The position numbers were made by a program, and so were the translations under genes. A DNA stretch of 40,788 bases, taken from positions 1 to 40,788 of the forward strand of contig CAKPDF010000011.1 in the NCBI GenBank assembly GCA_934148535.1, in the 5' to 3' direction. The notes beneath the pieces are model-generated. The model saw only the letters and a list, made by a program, of their open reading frames with translations. It did no database searches and was not told the DNA's origin. This document shows positions 6,928-15,029 of this stretch, one piece after another. Position 1 is the stretch's first letter; every line of letters starts with the position of its first letter. This DNA is from an uncultured Bacilli bacterium (GTDB lineage: Bacteria > Bacillota_I > Bacilli_A > RF39 > UBA660).

Positions 6928-7998
6928 GTGATAGATTATTTAATATTAGGGGGGATAGTATTAATTATTATATTACTTGTTGTAATTATTTTTAAAAGTG
7001 TTAATGAATCTAATATTACTGAGAGGTTAGGTAGGTTAGAAAATACTACTATTAAGGAATTAGGAGAGTTTAAAGTTAATTTAATTCAAAATATGAATGA
7101 TAATTTTGATTTAGTTAATGAGAGAATGGAATATAAATTAAATTTAATGAATGATAAGGTTAATTCTAGATTGGATGATAATTTTAGTAAAACAAATAAA
7201 ACTTTTACTTCTATTTTAGAGAGATTATCTAGGATTGATGAAGCTCAAAAGAAGATTGATAATTTGTCTAGTGATATTGTTAGTTTACAGAGTATTCTTA
7301 CTGATAAAAAGAGTAGGGGTATATTTGGAGAGATTAATTTAAATCATATTATGGCTAATATATTTGGTGAGAAAAATGATAGAATTTATCAGATGCAATA
7401 TCATTTAGGAAATGATACTATTGCTGATTGTGTATTGTTTGCTCCGGAACCTTTAGGAACTATTGCTATTGATAGTAAATTTCCTTTAGAAAGTTATAGA
7501 GTTATGGTAGATAGAAATGCTTCTAAATTAGATAGAAGTATTGCTTCAAAGCAATTTAAAGTTGATGTTAAAAGACATATTGATGCTATTAGTAGTAAAT
7601 ATATTATTCCTGGTGTTACTAGTAATCAGGCTATATTGTTTTTACCTGCAGAGGCTATTTTTGCAGAACTTAATGCATATCATTCTGATTTAGTTGAATA
7701 TGCTAATAGAAAAAGAGTATGGATTACTAGTCCAACTACTTTAATGAGTACTTTAACTGTTATACAAGTAATACTTAAAAATATTGAAAGGGATAAGTAT
7801 GCTTCTATTATTCATGATGAGCTTAATAAGTTAGGTGTTGAGTTTTCTAGATATCGTGAAAGATGGGATAAGTTATCTAGGAGTATTGAGACTGTGAATA
7901 AGGATGTAGAAAGTATTCATATTACTACTGATAAAATTTCTAAAAGATTTGAATCTATTAGTAGTGCATCTTTTGGTGATGATGATAAAATAGAATGA
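6928..7998 (+). CDS. rmuC: RmuC-family DNA recombination/repair protein
   Basis: RmuC proteins are membrane-tethered putative nucleases that limit inversions between short repeats; the biochemical activity is inferred from a PD-(D/E)XK-like core. The 356-residue protein has an N-terminal membrane helix (about 4-24), a coiled-coil region with DUF-like heptads (about 30-125), and the conserved core FGEINLNHI, IADCVLF and TIAIDSKFPLESY (about 135-195), where IDSK supplies the nuclease-like D-x-K. I take the GTG at 6928, because the RBS AGAGGGTG (6914-6921) overlaps the alternative GTG at 6919. The next gene has its own RBS just downstream. Confidence 0.88.
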   Translation: MIDYLILGGIVLIIILLVVIIFKSVNESNITERLGRLENTTIKELGEFKVNLIQNMNDNFDLVNERMEYKLNLMNDKVNSRLDDNFSKTNKTFTSILERLSRIDEAQKKIDNLSSDIVSLQSILTDKKSRGIFGEINLNHIMANIFGEKNDRIYQMQYHLGNDTIADCVLFAPEPLGTIAIDSKFPLESYRVMVDRNASKLDRSIASKQFKVDVKRHIDAISSKYIIPGVTSNQAILFLPAEAIFAELNAYHSDLVEYANRKRVWITSPTTLMSTLTVIQVILKNIERDKYASIIHDELNKLGVEFSRYRERWDKLSRSIETVNKDVESIHITTDKISKRFESISSASFGDDDKIE

Positions 7999-8048
7999 AA
8001 AATATGTGTATAAATTCTTTTAAAATCATAAGATTAATTGGAGGATTT

Positions 8049-8258
8049 ATGATACGTATTTTTTTCTTTGTATTAGGTTTTTGTTTGTTAGTATTTAGTT
8101 TTAGTTATTATATTATGTGTTTAAATGTACTTAGTATTGGGTATAATTTTATGGTAATGGTACATTTTATTTTTAGAAGTCCTACTTTTTATTTAGGATT
8201 GATAGGATTTTTTATGATTTTATTTAGCATTATTATAAAAGGAGATAAAAAAATATGA
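8049..8258 (+). CDS. Small membrane protein, two predicted TM helices
   Basis: Not recognised. The 69-residue product starts MIRIFFFVLGF and has hydrophobic segments at about 3-25 and 43-65 with a short basic tail. I choose the ATG at 8049 because TGGAGG lies at 8039-8044; a longer frame from 7995 would overlap the rmuC stop and has no RBS. Its stop overlaps the next ATG, so it sits in an rmuC operon. Confidence 0.65.
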   Translation: MIRIFFFVLGFCLLVFSFSYYIMCLNVLSIGYNFMVMVHFIFRSPTFYLGLIGFFMILFSIIIKGDKKI

Positions 8259-8866
8259 ACTATATATATGATATTGCATTAAATTTTCAAAAATACTTTT
8301 GTGAATTTTATGAATGGAGAAGGGAAGATAAAATTTCTAATATTAGAAAGATTCCTTTATATAGGATAACTACTAATGATATTAATACTTTAAAAAATTG
8401 TTCTGTAGTTGTTGATAATGCTTTTTTAGAGATGGTTAAGAATGATATTGGCACTAAGAAGGTAATGTGTTTGGTATCTGATGGTAATTATGGTATTGGG
8501 ATTTTATTTAATAATGATGGTAGGGTTATTAAAAAAAGTAGTATGTTATATGATGAAGAGGATGAGATTTGTGGATATGCAATGGATTTAGATATAACTG
8601 ATATTAATTTTATTAATAAAAAAAGAGAATTTAAAAAGGATGAACTTAGATTTTTTAGAACTAGAAAAAAGATAATTTTAAAATATTTAAATACTATTGA
8701 AAATGATACTATGTGGAAATATTTATATTATGAATGTTTTAAAATAGAAGAAGATAATGTTGAAAAAATAAAAAAAACTTTATTAGAAGTTGCTAATAAA
8801 GGTTATGATGATACAAATAAAAGATTATATAATAGTATTGTTAATCTTTTGAAGATTGTGAATTGA
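8255..8866 (+). CDS. Conserved hypothetical, DUF3603/YjbA-like N-terminus
   Basis: A 203-residue soluble protein. The start (MNYIYDIALNFQ, then FYEWRREDKISNIRKIPLYRI) resembles the DUF3603 (YjbA) family of Bacilli, which begins with a similar D-x-W/F-N...EWRKDD...PL pattern. The rest is less alike: a mid-domain with VSDGNYGIGILFN and a basic, helical C-terminus. Function unknown. It overlaps the upstream stop by four bases and runs tail-to-tail into queH with a 26-base overlap. The family assignment is tentative. Confidence 0.6.
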   Translation: MNYIYDIALNFQKYFCEFYEWRREDKISNIRKIPLYRITTNDINTLKNCSVVVDNAFLEMVKNDIGTKKVMCLVSDGNYGIGILFNNDGRVIKKSSMLYDEEDEICGYAMDLDITDINFINKKREFKKDELRFFRTRKKIILKYLNTIENDTMWKYLYYECFKIEEDNVEKIKKTLLEVANKGYDDTNKRLYNSIVNLLKIVN

Positions 8867-9467
8867 TACGGGAATAGATGCATCCACAGTAATTTTGTCT
8901 ATATAAGTTGTATTCTTTAGATAATTCAATTGAACGTTTATAACCGTTATTTTTTTTGAAATCTGAATATAAATATTTAATATTATATTTTTCTTGTAAG
9001 GATAGACCAATTTCATTTAATAATTTTGAATTCTTATATGGACTTACTGTTAATGTAGTTCCAAAGTAGTCAAAGTTATTTTTTTTCGCAGTTATAGCAG
9101 TTTTTTCTAATCTTAGTAGAAAACATTTTGTGCATCTAGAACCTCTTTCTGGTTCTTTTTCTAATCCTTTTATAGTCTTTTCATATAAGTCATTATCGTA
9201 ATCACAATCTAGTATATTTACTTTGTTTTTAGTGGGTAATTCTTTAATTAATTTTATTTGTTCTTGTTTTCTTTTTTCATATTCTTCTATGGGAGATATA
9301 TTTGGATTATAATATAGTATTGTGATGTTAAAATATGGAGATAAATATTCTATTACATAACTTGAACAAGGGGCACAGCAAGAATGTAATAATAGAGTTG
9401 GAGTTATATTTTTTTCATTTATATCATTTATCAATTTTTCTAATTTTTTTTGATAGTTTTCGTTCAT
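8841..9467 (-). CDS. queH: Epoxyqueuosine reductase QueH
   Basis: Last step of queuosine biosynthesis: reduces epoxyqueuosine to queuosine in the tRNA anticodon wobble position. QueH is the non-homologous alternative to QueG. The 208-residue protein has the adjacent cysteines C30-C31 and C34 (HSCCAPCSS), C112-x-x-C115 (RCTKC) and the late YCGC at 193-196, the ligand set expected for the Fe-S cluster and nearby iron. YYNPNISPIEEYEKRK and FGTTLTVSPYKN are also family hallmarks. Length is normal. No other queuosine gene is in the window. It is convergent with the 8255 gene and divergent from 9582. Confidence 0.93.
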   Translation of the reverse strand: MNENYQKKLEKLINDINEKNITPTLLLHSCCAPCSSYVIEYLSPYFNITILYYNPNISPIEEYEKRKQEQIKLIKELPTKNKVNILDCDYDNDLYEKTIKGLEKEPERGSRCTKCFLLRLEKTAITAKKNNFDYFGTTLTVSPYKNSKLLNEIGLSLQEKYNIKYLYSDFKKNNGYKRSIELSKEYNLYRQNYCGCIYSRINSQSSKD

Positions 9468-9483
9468 TTAAATCACCAGAGAT

Positions 9484-9489
9484 ATTATA
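9484..9489 (-). promoter_or_regulatory. Extended -10 promoter for queH
   Basis: On the minus strand TGT precedes TATAAT (9489-9484), about 16 bases upstream of the queH ATG. The -35 (CATTAA at 9512-9507, 17-base spacer) is weak. Confidence 0.45.
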
Positions 9490-9519
9490 ACATATTATTG
9501 TATAATTTAATGATTAATA

Positions 9520-9548
9520 TTTACAAATTTTTAATAAACTGATACAAT
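9520..9548 (+). promoter_or_regulatory. Promoter of tandem copy 1
   Basis: TTTACA (9520-9525), 17 bases, TACAAT (9543-9548). The same block, nearly base for base, recurs at 10629 and 11735. A second possible -10 (TATAAT, 9549-9554) exists only here. Confidence 0.65.
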
Positions 9549-9581
9549 TATAATGTAATAAAGTATAAGGAGTGATAGGTA

Positions 9582-10559
9582 ATGAAGAATAAAAAGAACT
9601 TTATTTATTTGGGAATTTGTGTTTTGGTTTGTTTGTTGGTTGTAATTTTAGCATTAGTGTTTAAGAACTTTGGCAAAAGTAATGAAAAACTAGATAACAA
9701 TATTAAAAATAATGATACTAATATTAATTTGACTGCTTCAGATATTTCAACTGGAATTAAAAATGGGGAAAATTATACTAAAGAACAATTAGTTAGTGCT
9801 GGTTTTAAAGAAGTGGATATTGATACAAATGCTAGTAATAATTTGGTTTCTTCATCATTAAATGCTTTAGAAACAAAAGATGATTATTCTGTTTTAACTA
9901 GTAATAATAAAAAAGTAGTTGATTGTGTTGTTAATAAAAATATAGCTACATTAAATTATTATAATGAGAATGAAGAAATAATTGATAGTCAAACTATTGA
10001 AAATGTAAAGAGTATGTATGTAGTAAGAGTTTCTAGTATAGCTGGTAGTAGTGATTTACTTATTCTTACTTTAGATGGTAGTGTTTATCAATTACAATTA
10101 AGATTGAATGGTGCCCCTGAAATGGCATATAGTGATGCAACTAAAAGATTGAAGTTTTCAAAGTTAGATTTAAAAAATAAATATCAGGAATTGTATCCAA
10201 GTAATGTTGTTAATTCTTATATTGGTAGAGATGAAACAGGTAAATTTAGATTTTTAAATAATGAAACTGAATATACTGATGATATTTATAAAACTATTGG
10301 TGATGTTACTATTTTTAATAATCGTGAAATTAAATTGAAAGATTCTGTTCAAACTTTTAAATATAAGGTTAGTATAGGAAGTTCTGTTAATTCTGGTGAA
10401 ATAGAATATATTATTTCTGATGATAATAAATTGTATGATACTTCATTAAAGTTACATTCAGATAATATAATTTTAAGTGTTTTTGAAGGAAATGGTAGTA
10501 TTGTTATTCTTTATGAAAATGGTAAGAATGAACTTATTGAGTATAGTGTTATTAAATAA
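9582..10559 (+). CDS. Membrane-anchored extracytoplasmic protein, tandem copy 1
   Basis: Function not recognised. The 325 residues comprise a short basic N-terminus (MKNKKNF), one membrane segment (about 8-27), an Asn/Asp-rich linker (about 33-55) and a probably beta-rich outer domain with Asn/Ser-rich turns; phrases such as LLILTLDGSVYQLQL and IVILYENGKNELIEYSV suggest repeated beta hairpins as in propeller-like sensors. No Cys-based lipobox. AAGGAG is the RBS. It is followed by a tandem copy that differs in one residue (G31 here, Arg there). Each copy has its own promoter and terminator. Confidence 0.8.
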   Translation: MKNKKNFIYLGICVLVCLLVVILALVFKNFGKSNEKLDNNIKNNDTNINLTASDISTGIKNGENYTKEQLVSAGFKEVDIDTNASNNLVSSSLNALETKDDYSVLTSNNKKVVDCVVNKNIATLNYYNENEEIIDSQTIENVKSMYVVRVSSIAGSSDLLILTLDGSVYQLQLRLNGAPEMAYSDATKRLKFSKLDLKNKYQELYPSNVVNSYIGRDETGKFRFLNNETEYTDDIYKTIGDVTIFNNREIKLKDSVQTFKYKVSIGSSVNSGEIEYIISDDNKLYDTSLKLHSDNIILSVFEGNGSIVILYENGKNELIEYSVIK

Positions 10560-10565
10560 TATAGG

Positions 10566-10588
10566 AAGATGCATAAAGCATCTTTTAT
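10566..10588 (+). terminator. Terminator of tandem copy 1
   Basis: AAGATGC (10566-10572), loop ATAAA, GCATCTT (10578-10584), then TT. Repeated exactly at +1106. Confidence 0.65.
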
Positions 10589-10628
10589 ATTTGTATATTT
10601 TTTGTTTTGTTAAATTCATTTATTGATA

Positions 10629-10657
10629 TTTACAAATTTTTAATAAACTGATACAAT
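10629..10657 (+). promoter_or_regulatory. Promoter of tandem copy 2
   Basis: TTTACA (10629-10634), 17 bases, TACAAT (10652-10657); three bases shorter than copy 1 between -10 and RBS. Confidence 0.65.
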
Positions 10658-10687
10658 TATGTAATAAAGTATAAGGAGTGGTAGGTA

Positions 10688-11665
10688 ATGAAGAATAAAA
10701 AGAACTTTATTTATTTGGGAATTTGTGTTTTGGTTTGCTTGTTGGTTGTAATTTTAGCATTAGTGTTTAAGAACTTTAGAAAAAGTAATGAAAAACTGGA
10801 TAACAATATTAAAAATAATGATACTAATATTAATTTGACTGCTTCAGATATTTCAACTGGAATTAAAAATGGGGAAAATTATACTAAAGAACAATTAGTT
10901 AGTGCTGGTTTTAAAGAAGTGGATATTGATACAAATGCTAGTAATAATTTGGTTTCTTCATCATTAAATGCTTTAGAAACAAAAGATGATTATTCTGTTT
11001 TAACTAGTAATAATAAAAAAGTAGTTGATTGTGTTGTTAATAAAAATATAGCTACATTAAATTATTATAATGAGAATGAAGAAATAATTGATAGTCAAAC
11101 TATTGAAAATGTAAAGAGTATGTATGTAGTAAGAGTTTCTAGTATAGCTGGTAGTAGTGATTTACTTATTCTTACTTTAGATGGTAGTGTTTATCAATTA
11201 CAATTAAGATTGAATGGTGCCCCTGAAATGGCATATAGTGATGCAACTAAAAGATTGAAGTTTTCAAAGTTAGATTTAAAAAATAAATATCAGGAATTGT
11301 ATCCAAGTAATGTTGTTAATTCTTATATTGGTAGAGATGAAACAGGTAAATTTAGATTTTTAAATAATGAAACTGAATATACTGATGATATTTATAAAAC
11401 TATTGGTGATGTTACTATTTTTAATAATCGTGAAATTAAATTGAAAGATTCTGTTCAAACTTTTAAATATAAGGTTAGTATAGGAAGTTCTGTTAATTCT
11501 GGTGAAATAGAATATATTATTTCTGATGATAATAAATTGTATGATACTTCATTAAAGTTACATTCAGATAATATAATTTTAAGTGTTTTTGAAGGAAATG
11601 GTAGTATTGTTATTCTTTATGAAAATGGTAAGAATGAACTTATTGAGTATAGTGTTATTAAATAA
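10688..11665 (+). CDS. Membrane-anchored extracytoplasmic protein, tandem copy 2
   Basis: Near-identical duplicate of the gene at 9582: 325 residues, one change (Arg31 in place of Gly). Four base differences are visible, all within the first 111 bases (9632/10738, 9672/10778, 9674/10780, 9692/10798). From there on I see none, through the rest of the gene, terminator and next promoter. Domain layout as for copy 1. Both frames are intact and both have a promoter, so both are probably expressed. Higher dose of a surface protein is one reading; recent gene conversion or a transient duplication is another. Confidence 0.8.
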   Translation: MKNKKNFIYLGICVLVCLLVVILALVFKNFRKSNEKLDNNIKNNDTNINLTASDISTGIKNGENYTKEQLVSAGFKEVDIDTNASNNLVSSSLNALETKDDYSVLTSNNKKVVDCVVNKNIATLNYYNENEEIIDSQTIENVKSMYVVRVSSIAGSSDLLILTLDGSVYQLQLRLNGAPEMAYSDATKRLKFSKLDLKNKYQELYPSNVVNSYIGRDETGKFRFLNNETEYTDDIYKTIGDVTIFNNREIKLKDSVQTFKYKVSIGSSVNSGEIEYIISDDNKLYDTSLKLHSDNIILSVFEGNGSIVILYENGKNELIEYSVIK

Positions 11666-11671
11666 TATAGG

Positions 11672-11694
11672 AAGATGCATAAAGCATCTTTTAT
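11672..11694 (+). terminator. Terminator of tandem copy 2
   Basis: Same AAGATGC-ATAAA-GCATCTT hairpin as at 10566. Confidence 0.65.
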
Positions 11695-11734
11695 ATTTGT
11701 ATATTTTTTGTTTTGTTAAATTCATTTATTGATA

Positions 11735-11763
11735 TTTACAAATTTTTAATAAACTGATACAAT
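11735..11763 (+). promoter_or_regulatory. Third copy of the duplicated promoter
   Basis: TTTACA (11735-11740), 17 bases, TACAAT (11758-11763). It drives the next gene; sequence identity with the copy 2 promoter ends three bases after the -10. Confidence 0.65.
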
Positions 11764-11787
11764 TATATTGTAATGGATGGTGATATT

Positions 11788-12288
11788 ATGATAAAAAAGG
11801 ATAATGGAAGAGTGATACCAAAGAAGAACTATATATATTTGGGACTTATTATTATTTTTAGTTTGATGATTTTATATTATTGTCATTTGTGGTATAAATC
11901 TTATAGAACTAGTTTACTTAATAATTCTATTATTGATGATTATTTGAATGTTATTAATTATAATGAAATAGATGATTATGTTACAGAGAATAAGGATGTT
12001 ATATTATATGTTTCTGTGTTAGGTGATGAAGATATTAATAATTTTGAAAATAAATTCGTTAATGTTATTCAAGATTATTCTTTAAGGGATTCTGTATTAT
12101 ATATGGATGTTAGTGGTATTGATAAAGAACTTGTTGATAGTAAGTTTAATACTGATTCTAAATATCCTTATATAGTTGTTTATACTAATGGAAAGGTTAC
12201 TAATGTATATTCTATAACTTCTAAGAATTATAATATTAAAAAGGTAGTTAAATATTTAAATAGAATTGGAGTTATTGTAGATGATTAA
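11788..12288 (+). CDS. Membrane-anchored thioredoxin-fold-like protein without CxxC
   Basis: The 166-residue product has a membrane segment at about 15-35 and an outer domain with a thioredoxin-like order of elements: DVILYVSVLGDEDINNFE, a helix, VLYMDVSG, then YPYIVVYTNGKVTNVYSI with a cis-Pro-like position. The CxxC is absent, so a redox role is unlikely; a binding or scaffold role is possible. An upstream in-frame ATG (11773) is only 10 bases from the -10 and lacks an RBS, while GGATGGTG precedes 11788. It overlaps trmL by eight bases. The fold call is tentative. Confidence 0.65.
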   Translation: MIKKDNGRVIPKKNYIYLGLIIIFSLMILYYCHLWYKSYRTSLLNNSIIDDYLNVINYNEIDDYVTENKDVILYVSVLGDEDINNFENKFVNVIQDYSLRDSVLYMDVSGIDKELVDSKFNTDSKYPYIVVYTNGKVTNVYSITSKNYNIKKVVKYLNRIGVIVDD

Positions 12289-12787
12289 TGTTGTTTTATA
12301 TGAACCGGAAATTCCTCAGAATACTGGTAATATTATCCGTACTTGTGTTGCTGTGGGGGCAAAATTACATTTTATTTATCCTTTAGGTTTTGCTTTAGGT
12401 AGTCATATTGTTAAGAGAAGTGGTGTTAATTATGATCCAAAACTTGTTTATGAAACTTATGATGATTGGGATGATTTCTTAAGTAAGAATAGTGGAGAGT
12501 TTTATTATTTTACTAGATATGGTAAGAGACCTCATAGTGATTTTGATTATAGTGATAAGAGTAAAAATATATATTTAATATTTGGAAAAGAGAGTACAGG
12601 TATTCCTAAAGAAATATTAAAGGGTAATTTAGATAAATGTGTTAGGATACCTGCTAGTAGTGATGTTAGGGCTTTGAATTTATCAAATTGTGTTGCTATT
12701 GGTGTATATGAGGTTATGAGGCAACAGGATTATCCTAATTTATCTAAAACTGAGGTTCAAAAGGGAGAAGACTATTTGGAAGAATAG
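12281..12787 (+). CDS. trmL: tRNA (cytidine/uridine-34 2'-O) methyltransferase TrmL
   Basis: SPOUT methyltransferase that methylates the ribose at the wobble base of tRNA-Leu. The 168 residues carry all SPOUT landmarks: EPEIPQNTGNIIRTC at 8-22, FGKESTGIPKEIL near 107-119, and RIPASSDVRALNLSNCVAI (about 127-145), which forms the trefoil knot and binds S-adenosylmethionine. Length is typical. It overlaps the 3' end of the preceding gene, where TTGGAG serves as RBS, so it is cotranscribed with that gene. Confidence 0.94.
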   Translation: MINVVLYEPEIPQNTGNIIRTCVAVGAKLHFIYPLGFALGSHIVKRSGVNYDPKLVYETYDDWDDFLSKNSGEFYYFTRYGKRPHSDFDYSDKSKNIYLIFGKESTGIPKEILKGNLDKCVRIPASSDVRALNLSNCVAIGVYEVMRQQDYPNLSKTEVQKGEDYLEE

Positions 12788-12805
12788 TTTTCTTTTTGAT
12801 ATAAC

Positions 12806-12834
12806 TTTACATCTTTTTTTCTAAATGGTATAAT
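12806..12834 (+). promoter_or_regulatory. Strong sigma-A promoter of the DUF951-abgT-ychF operon
   Basis: TTTACA (12806-12811), 17 bases, TATAAT (12829-12834) preceded by TGG (extended -10), 26 bases before the GTG start. Confidence 0.72.
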
Positions 12835-12860
12835 TGTTTTATAGTTTGGAGGCATATTAA

Positions 12861-13052
12861 GTGAGTCAAAATTATAAGTTAAATAGTATAGTTATTATGA
12901 AGAAAGGTCATCCGTGTGGTGAGAATAAGTGGAAGGTTGTCAGGGTAGGTGCTGATATTAAGATACAGTGTATGAACTGTGGGCGAGTTGTTATGCTACC
13001 AAGGGTTGAATTTAATAAAAAATTGAAGGAAGTGCTAATTTATGAAGATTAA
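12861..13052 (+). CDS. DUF951 family protein
   Basis: The 63-residue protein matches the DUF951 pattern of Bacillota: basic, with MKKGHPCGENKWKVVRVGADI then IQCMNCGRVVMLPRVEF. Cys and His in HPCG and CMNCG suggest a small metal or nucleic-acid binding fold (inference). The GTG start has GGAGG at a good distance. In Bacilli this gene often lies just before ychF; here abgT and a small gene lie between. It overlaps the next gene by 11 bases. Confidence 0.85.
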   Translation: MSQNYKLNSIVIMKKGHPCGENKWKVVRVGADIKIQCMNCGRVVMLPRVEFNKKLKEVLIYED

Positions 13053-14595
13053 ATTAAAAAGAGTTAAGGAAGCTAGATTACATCCAGCACTGGTATTTTT
13101 GATTTTAACTTTTATTGTTATGATTATTAGTAGTGTTGGTCATTTTTTCAAAATAGAGGCTAGTTATTATACTGTTAATTCTGTTACTGGTAATATAGAT
13201 AGTCAAGTTGTTACTATTAATAGTTTATTTAATCGTACTGGGCTTCAATATTTGATTAGTAATTTGTTATCTAATTTTACTAGTTTTGTTCCACTTGGAA
13301 CGTTAATTGTAGGACTTATGGGAATTGGTGTTGCATATAAATCAGGTTTTTTGGATACTTTATTTAGTATGATTGCTAAGAAAAGTCCTAGAAAGTTTAT
13401 TACTTTTTTAGTTGTACTTTTTGGGGTTATATTTTCAATATTTTATGATGTTGGATATGTTATATTAATACCTTTGGCTGCTATATTATTTTTGAATCTT
13501 GGTAGGCATCCATCTGCTGGTATATGTGCTGCGTTTGCTGGTATTACTTTTGGTTATGGGGCATCTATTGTTGCTAATGGGTTGGATGCTACTTTGATGG
13601 AGTATACTGAATCTGCTACAAAGGTTCTTGATAGTACTTATAATATTTCTGTTAATTGTAATTTATATTTTATGATTGCTAGTACATTACTTATTGCTTA
13701 TGTTGGAATGATTGTTACTGAAAAATTTATTATTCCTAAATTAGGTAAATATAATTTTAGCGATGAGGAGAAAGAAGTAATTTCTAGAGAACCTACTAAA
13801 AAAGAAAAGAAAGGTGTTTTGGTAGCATTATTATTTTTAACAGTTATTGTATTAGTTTTAATTTATTGTATTACTCCTGGTCTTCCTTTTTCTGGATTAC
13901 TTTTATATTTAAAAGATGATTTATATATAGAGCAATTATTTGGTAGTAATTCATATTTTTATCAAGGTGTTGTTTGTATATTTAGTGTTTTACTTATGAT
14001 TGCTGGGTTAATATATGGACTTAGGGTGAAAACTATAAAAAACAATAGGGATTTTGTTGATGGTATGAATTATTATTTAAAGGATTTGTCTTCAATATTA
14101 GTACTTATATTTTTTGCGGCACAGTTTGTTTTAATATTTAAGCAAACTAATATAGGGGTATTTATTGTTGTATCTTTATCAGAGGTATTATCAAGTATGA
14201 AAATAACAGGTTTTGCTTTGGTATTTATAGTATTTGTAGTAGTAATGATTAGTAGTATATTTGTACCTACTGCATCTACTAAATGGGCTATATTATCACC
14301 TATAGTAGTTCCTATGTTTATGCAAAGTTCTTTAACTCCTGAATTTGCTCAGGCGGTATTTAGAGCAGCTGATAGTTCTGTTAAGGGAATTACTCCTGTA
14401 TTTACTTACTTTGTTATTTTGATTGGTTTTTTACAAATTTATAATAAAAAGAAAGATGATATAGTTACTATAACGGATGCTATGAGTTTAATGATTCCTT
14501 ATACTATTGCATTTAGTTTGTTATGGTTAATTATTGTTATATGTTTTTATATATTGGGGCTTCCAATAGGAATAGGAGTTAGTAGCGTGTTATAA
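13042..14595 (+). CDS. AbgT-family transporter
   Basis: Polytopic membrane protein of 517 residues with about a dozen hydrophobic segments. Family motifs: VGLMGIGVAYKSGFLDTL near 90-107, YDVGYVILIPLAAILF, GRHPSAGICAAFAGITFGYGA with a conserved Asp in GLDAT, SSIFVPTASTKWAILSPI (about 410-430), and AADSSVKGITPVFTYF. The latter two are the hairpin-like re-entrant regions of AbgT structures. AbgT imports p-aminobenzoyl-glutamate, while homologues YdaH/MtrF export p-aminobenzoate and sulfonamides; which applies here is not visible. Translationally linked to its neighbours by overlapping starts and stops. Confidence 0.9.
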   Translation: MKIKLKRVKEARLHPALVFLILTFIVMIISSVGHFFKIEASYYTVNSVTGNIDSQVVTINSLFNRTGLQYLISNLLSNFTSFVPLGTLIVGLMGIGVAYKSGFLDTLFSMIAKKSPRKFITFLVVLFGVIFSIFYDVGYVILIPLAAILFLNLGRHPSAGICAAFAGITFGYGASIVANGLDATLMEYTESATKVLDSTYNISVNCNLYFMIASTLLIAYVGMIVTEKFIIPKLGKYNFSDEEKEVISREPTKKEKKGVLVALLFLTVIVLVLIYCITPGLPFSGLLLYLKDDLYIEQLFGSNSYFYQGVVCIFSVLLMIAGLIYGLRVKTIKNNRDFVDGMNYYLKDLSSILVLIFFAAQFVLIFKQTNIGVFIVVSLSEVLSSMKITGFALVFIVFVVVMISSIFVPTASTKWAILSPIVVPMFMQSSLTPEFAQAVFRAADSSVKGITPVFTYFVILIGFLQIYNKKKDDIVTITDAMSLMIPYTIAFSLLWLIIVICFYILGLPIGIGVSSVL

Positions 14596-15029
14596 TGGAA
14601 AAATATTACGAAATTGATAAGATAGCAGTAGCTTTATTTCTTCCTTGTTTTGAGGTAACTTCCGTATATGATTATTATGAGTCTAATATGTTTGTAAGAC
14701 AATTTATATATGAAGATAATGGTTGTTTAATTGATATATTTAGAGATAAGTATATAGCTTCTATATATGATAATGGAAGGATGCCTAGTTTTAATTATAA
14801 TAGTATTAATAAATTAAGGGAAGAATTATTTACTAAAGAAGAATTAAGAAGTGGTAAGGTTAGTTATGATAGATTATTAGAAATATATTGTGTTTATAAT
14901 TCTAGTTTTATAACTTATAATGAGGCTTTAAGGCAAGATGAATTTCGTAGTAACAAATCTATATTTGATATTAGTAGATATAGATTGAGAAGGGGAAAAG
15001 TTAAGAAGAGAAAAGAGAGTGATTTATAA
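14595..15029 (+). CDS. Small conserved-looking soluble protein between abgT and ychF
   Basis: Not recognised. The 144 residues have no membrane segment. The N-terminal two thirds look alpha/beta with many aromatic residues (VYDYYESNMFVRQFIYED), and the C-terminus is strongly basic (RYRLRRGKVKKRKES), compatible with RNA or ribosome contact. It starts on the abgT stop as TAATG and its own stop overlaps the ychF ATG in the same way, so it is tightly coupled to ychF translation. Confidence 0.7.
   Translation: MEKYYEIDKIAVALFLPCFEVTSVYDYYESNMFVRQFIYEDNGCLIDIFRDKYIASIYDNGRMPSFNYNSINKLREELFTKEELRSGKVSYDRLLEIYCVYNSSFITYNEALRQDEFRSNKSIFDISRYRLRRGKVKKRKESDL

Larger units (their letters stand above)
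9515..11766 (+). repeat. 1106 bp tandem duplication with a third promoter copy
   Basis: The period is 1106 bases. About 9693-10660 equals 10799-11766 as far as I can align by eye. The block containing terminator, promoter and the first bases of the leader also precedes the unrelated gene at 11788, giving three promoter copies. This arrangement is what unequal recombination between promoter repeats would leave. Confidence 0.85.

Noticed and set aside
8825..9016. 63-aa minus-strand frame at the queH 3' end
   Set aside because: Overlaps both queH and the 8255 gene in other frames, with no RBS.
9515..11766. Assembly duplication as the sole explanation of the tandem copies
   Set aside because: Four clustered base differences and a three-base indel in the leader argue for two real copies; still listed as something to verify.
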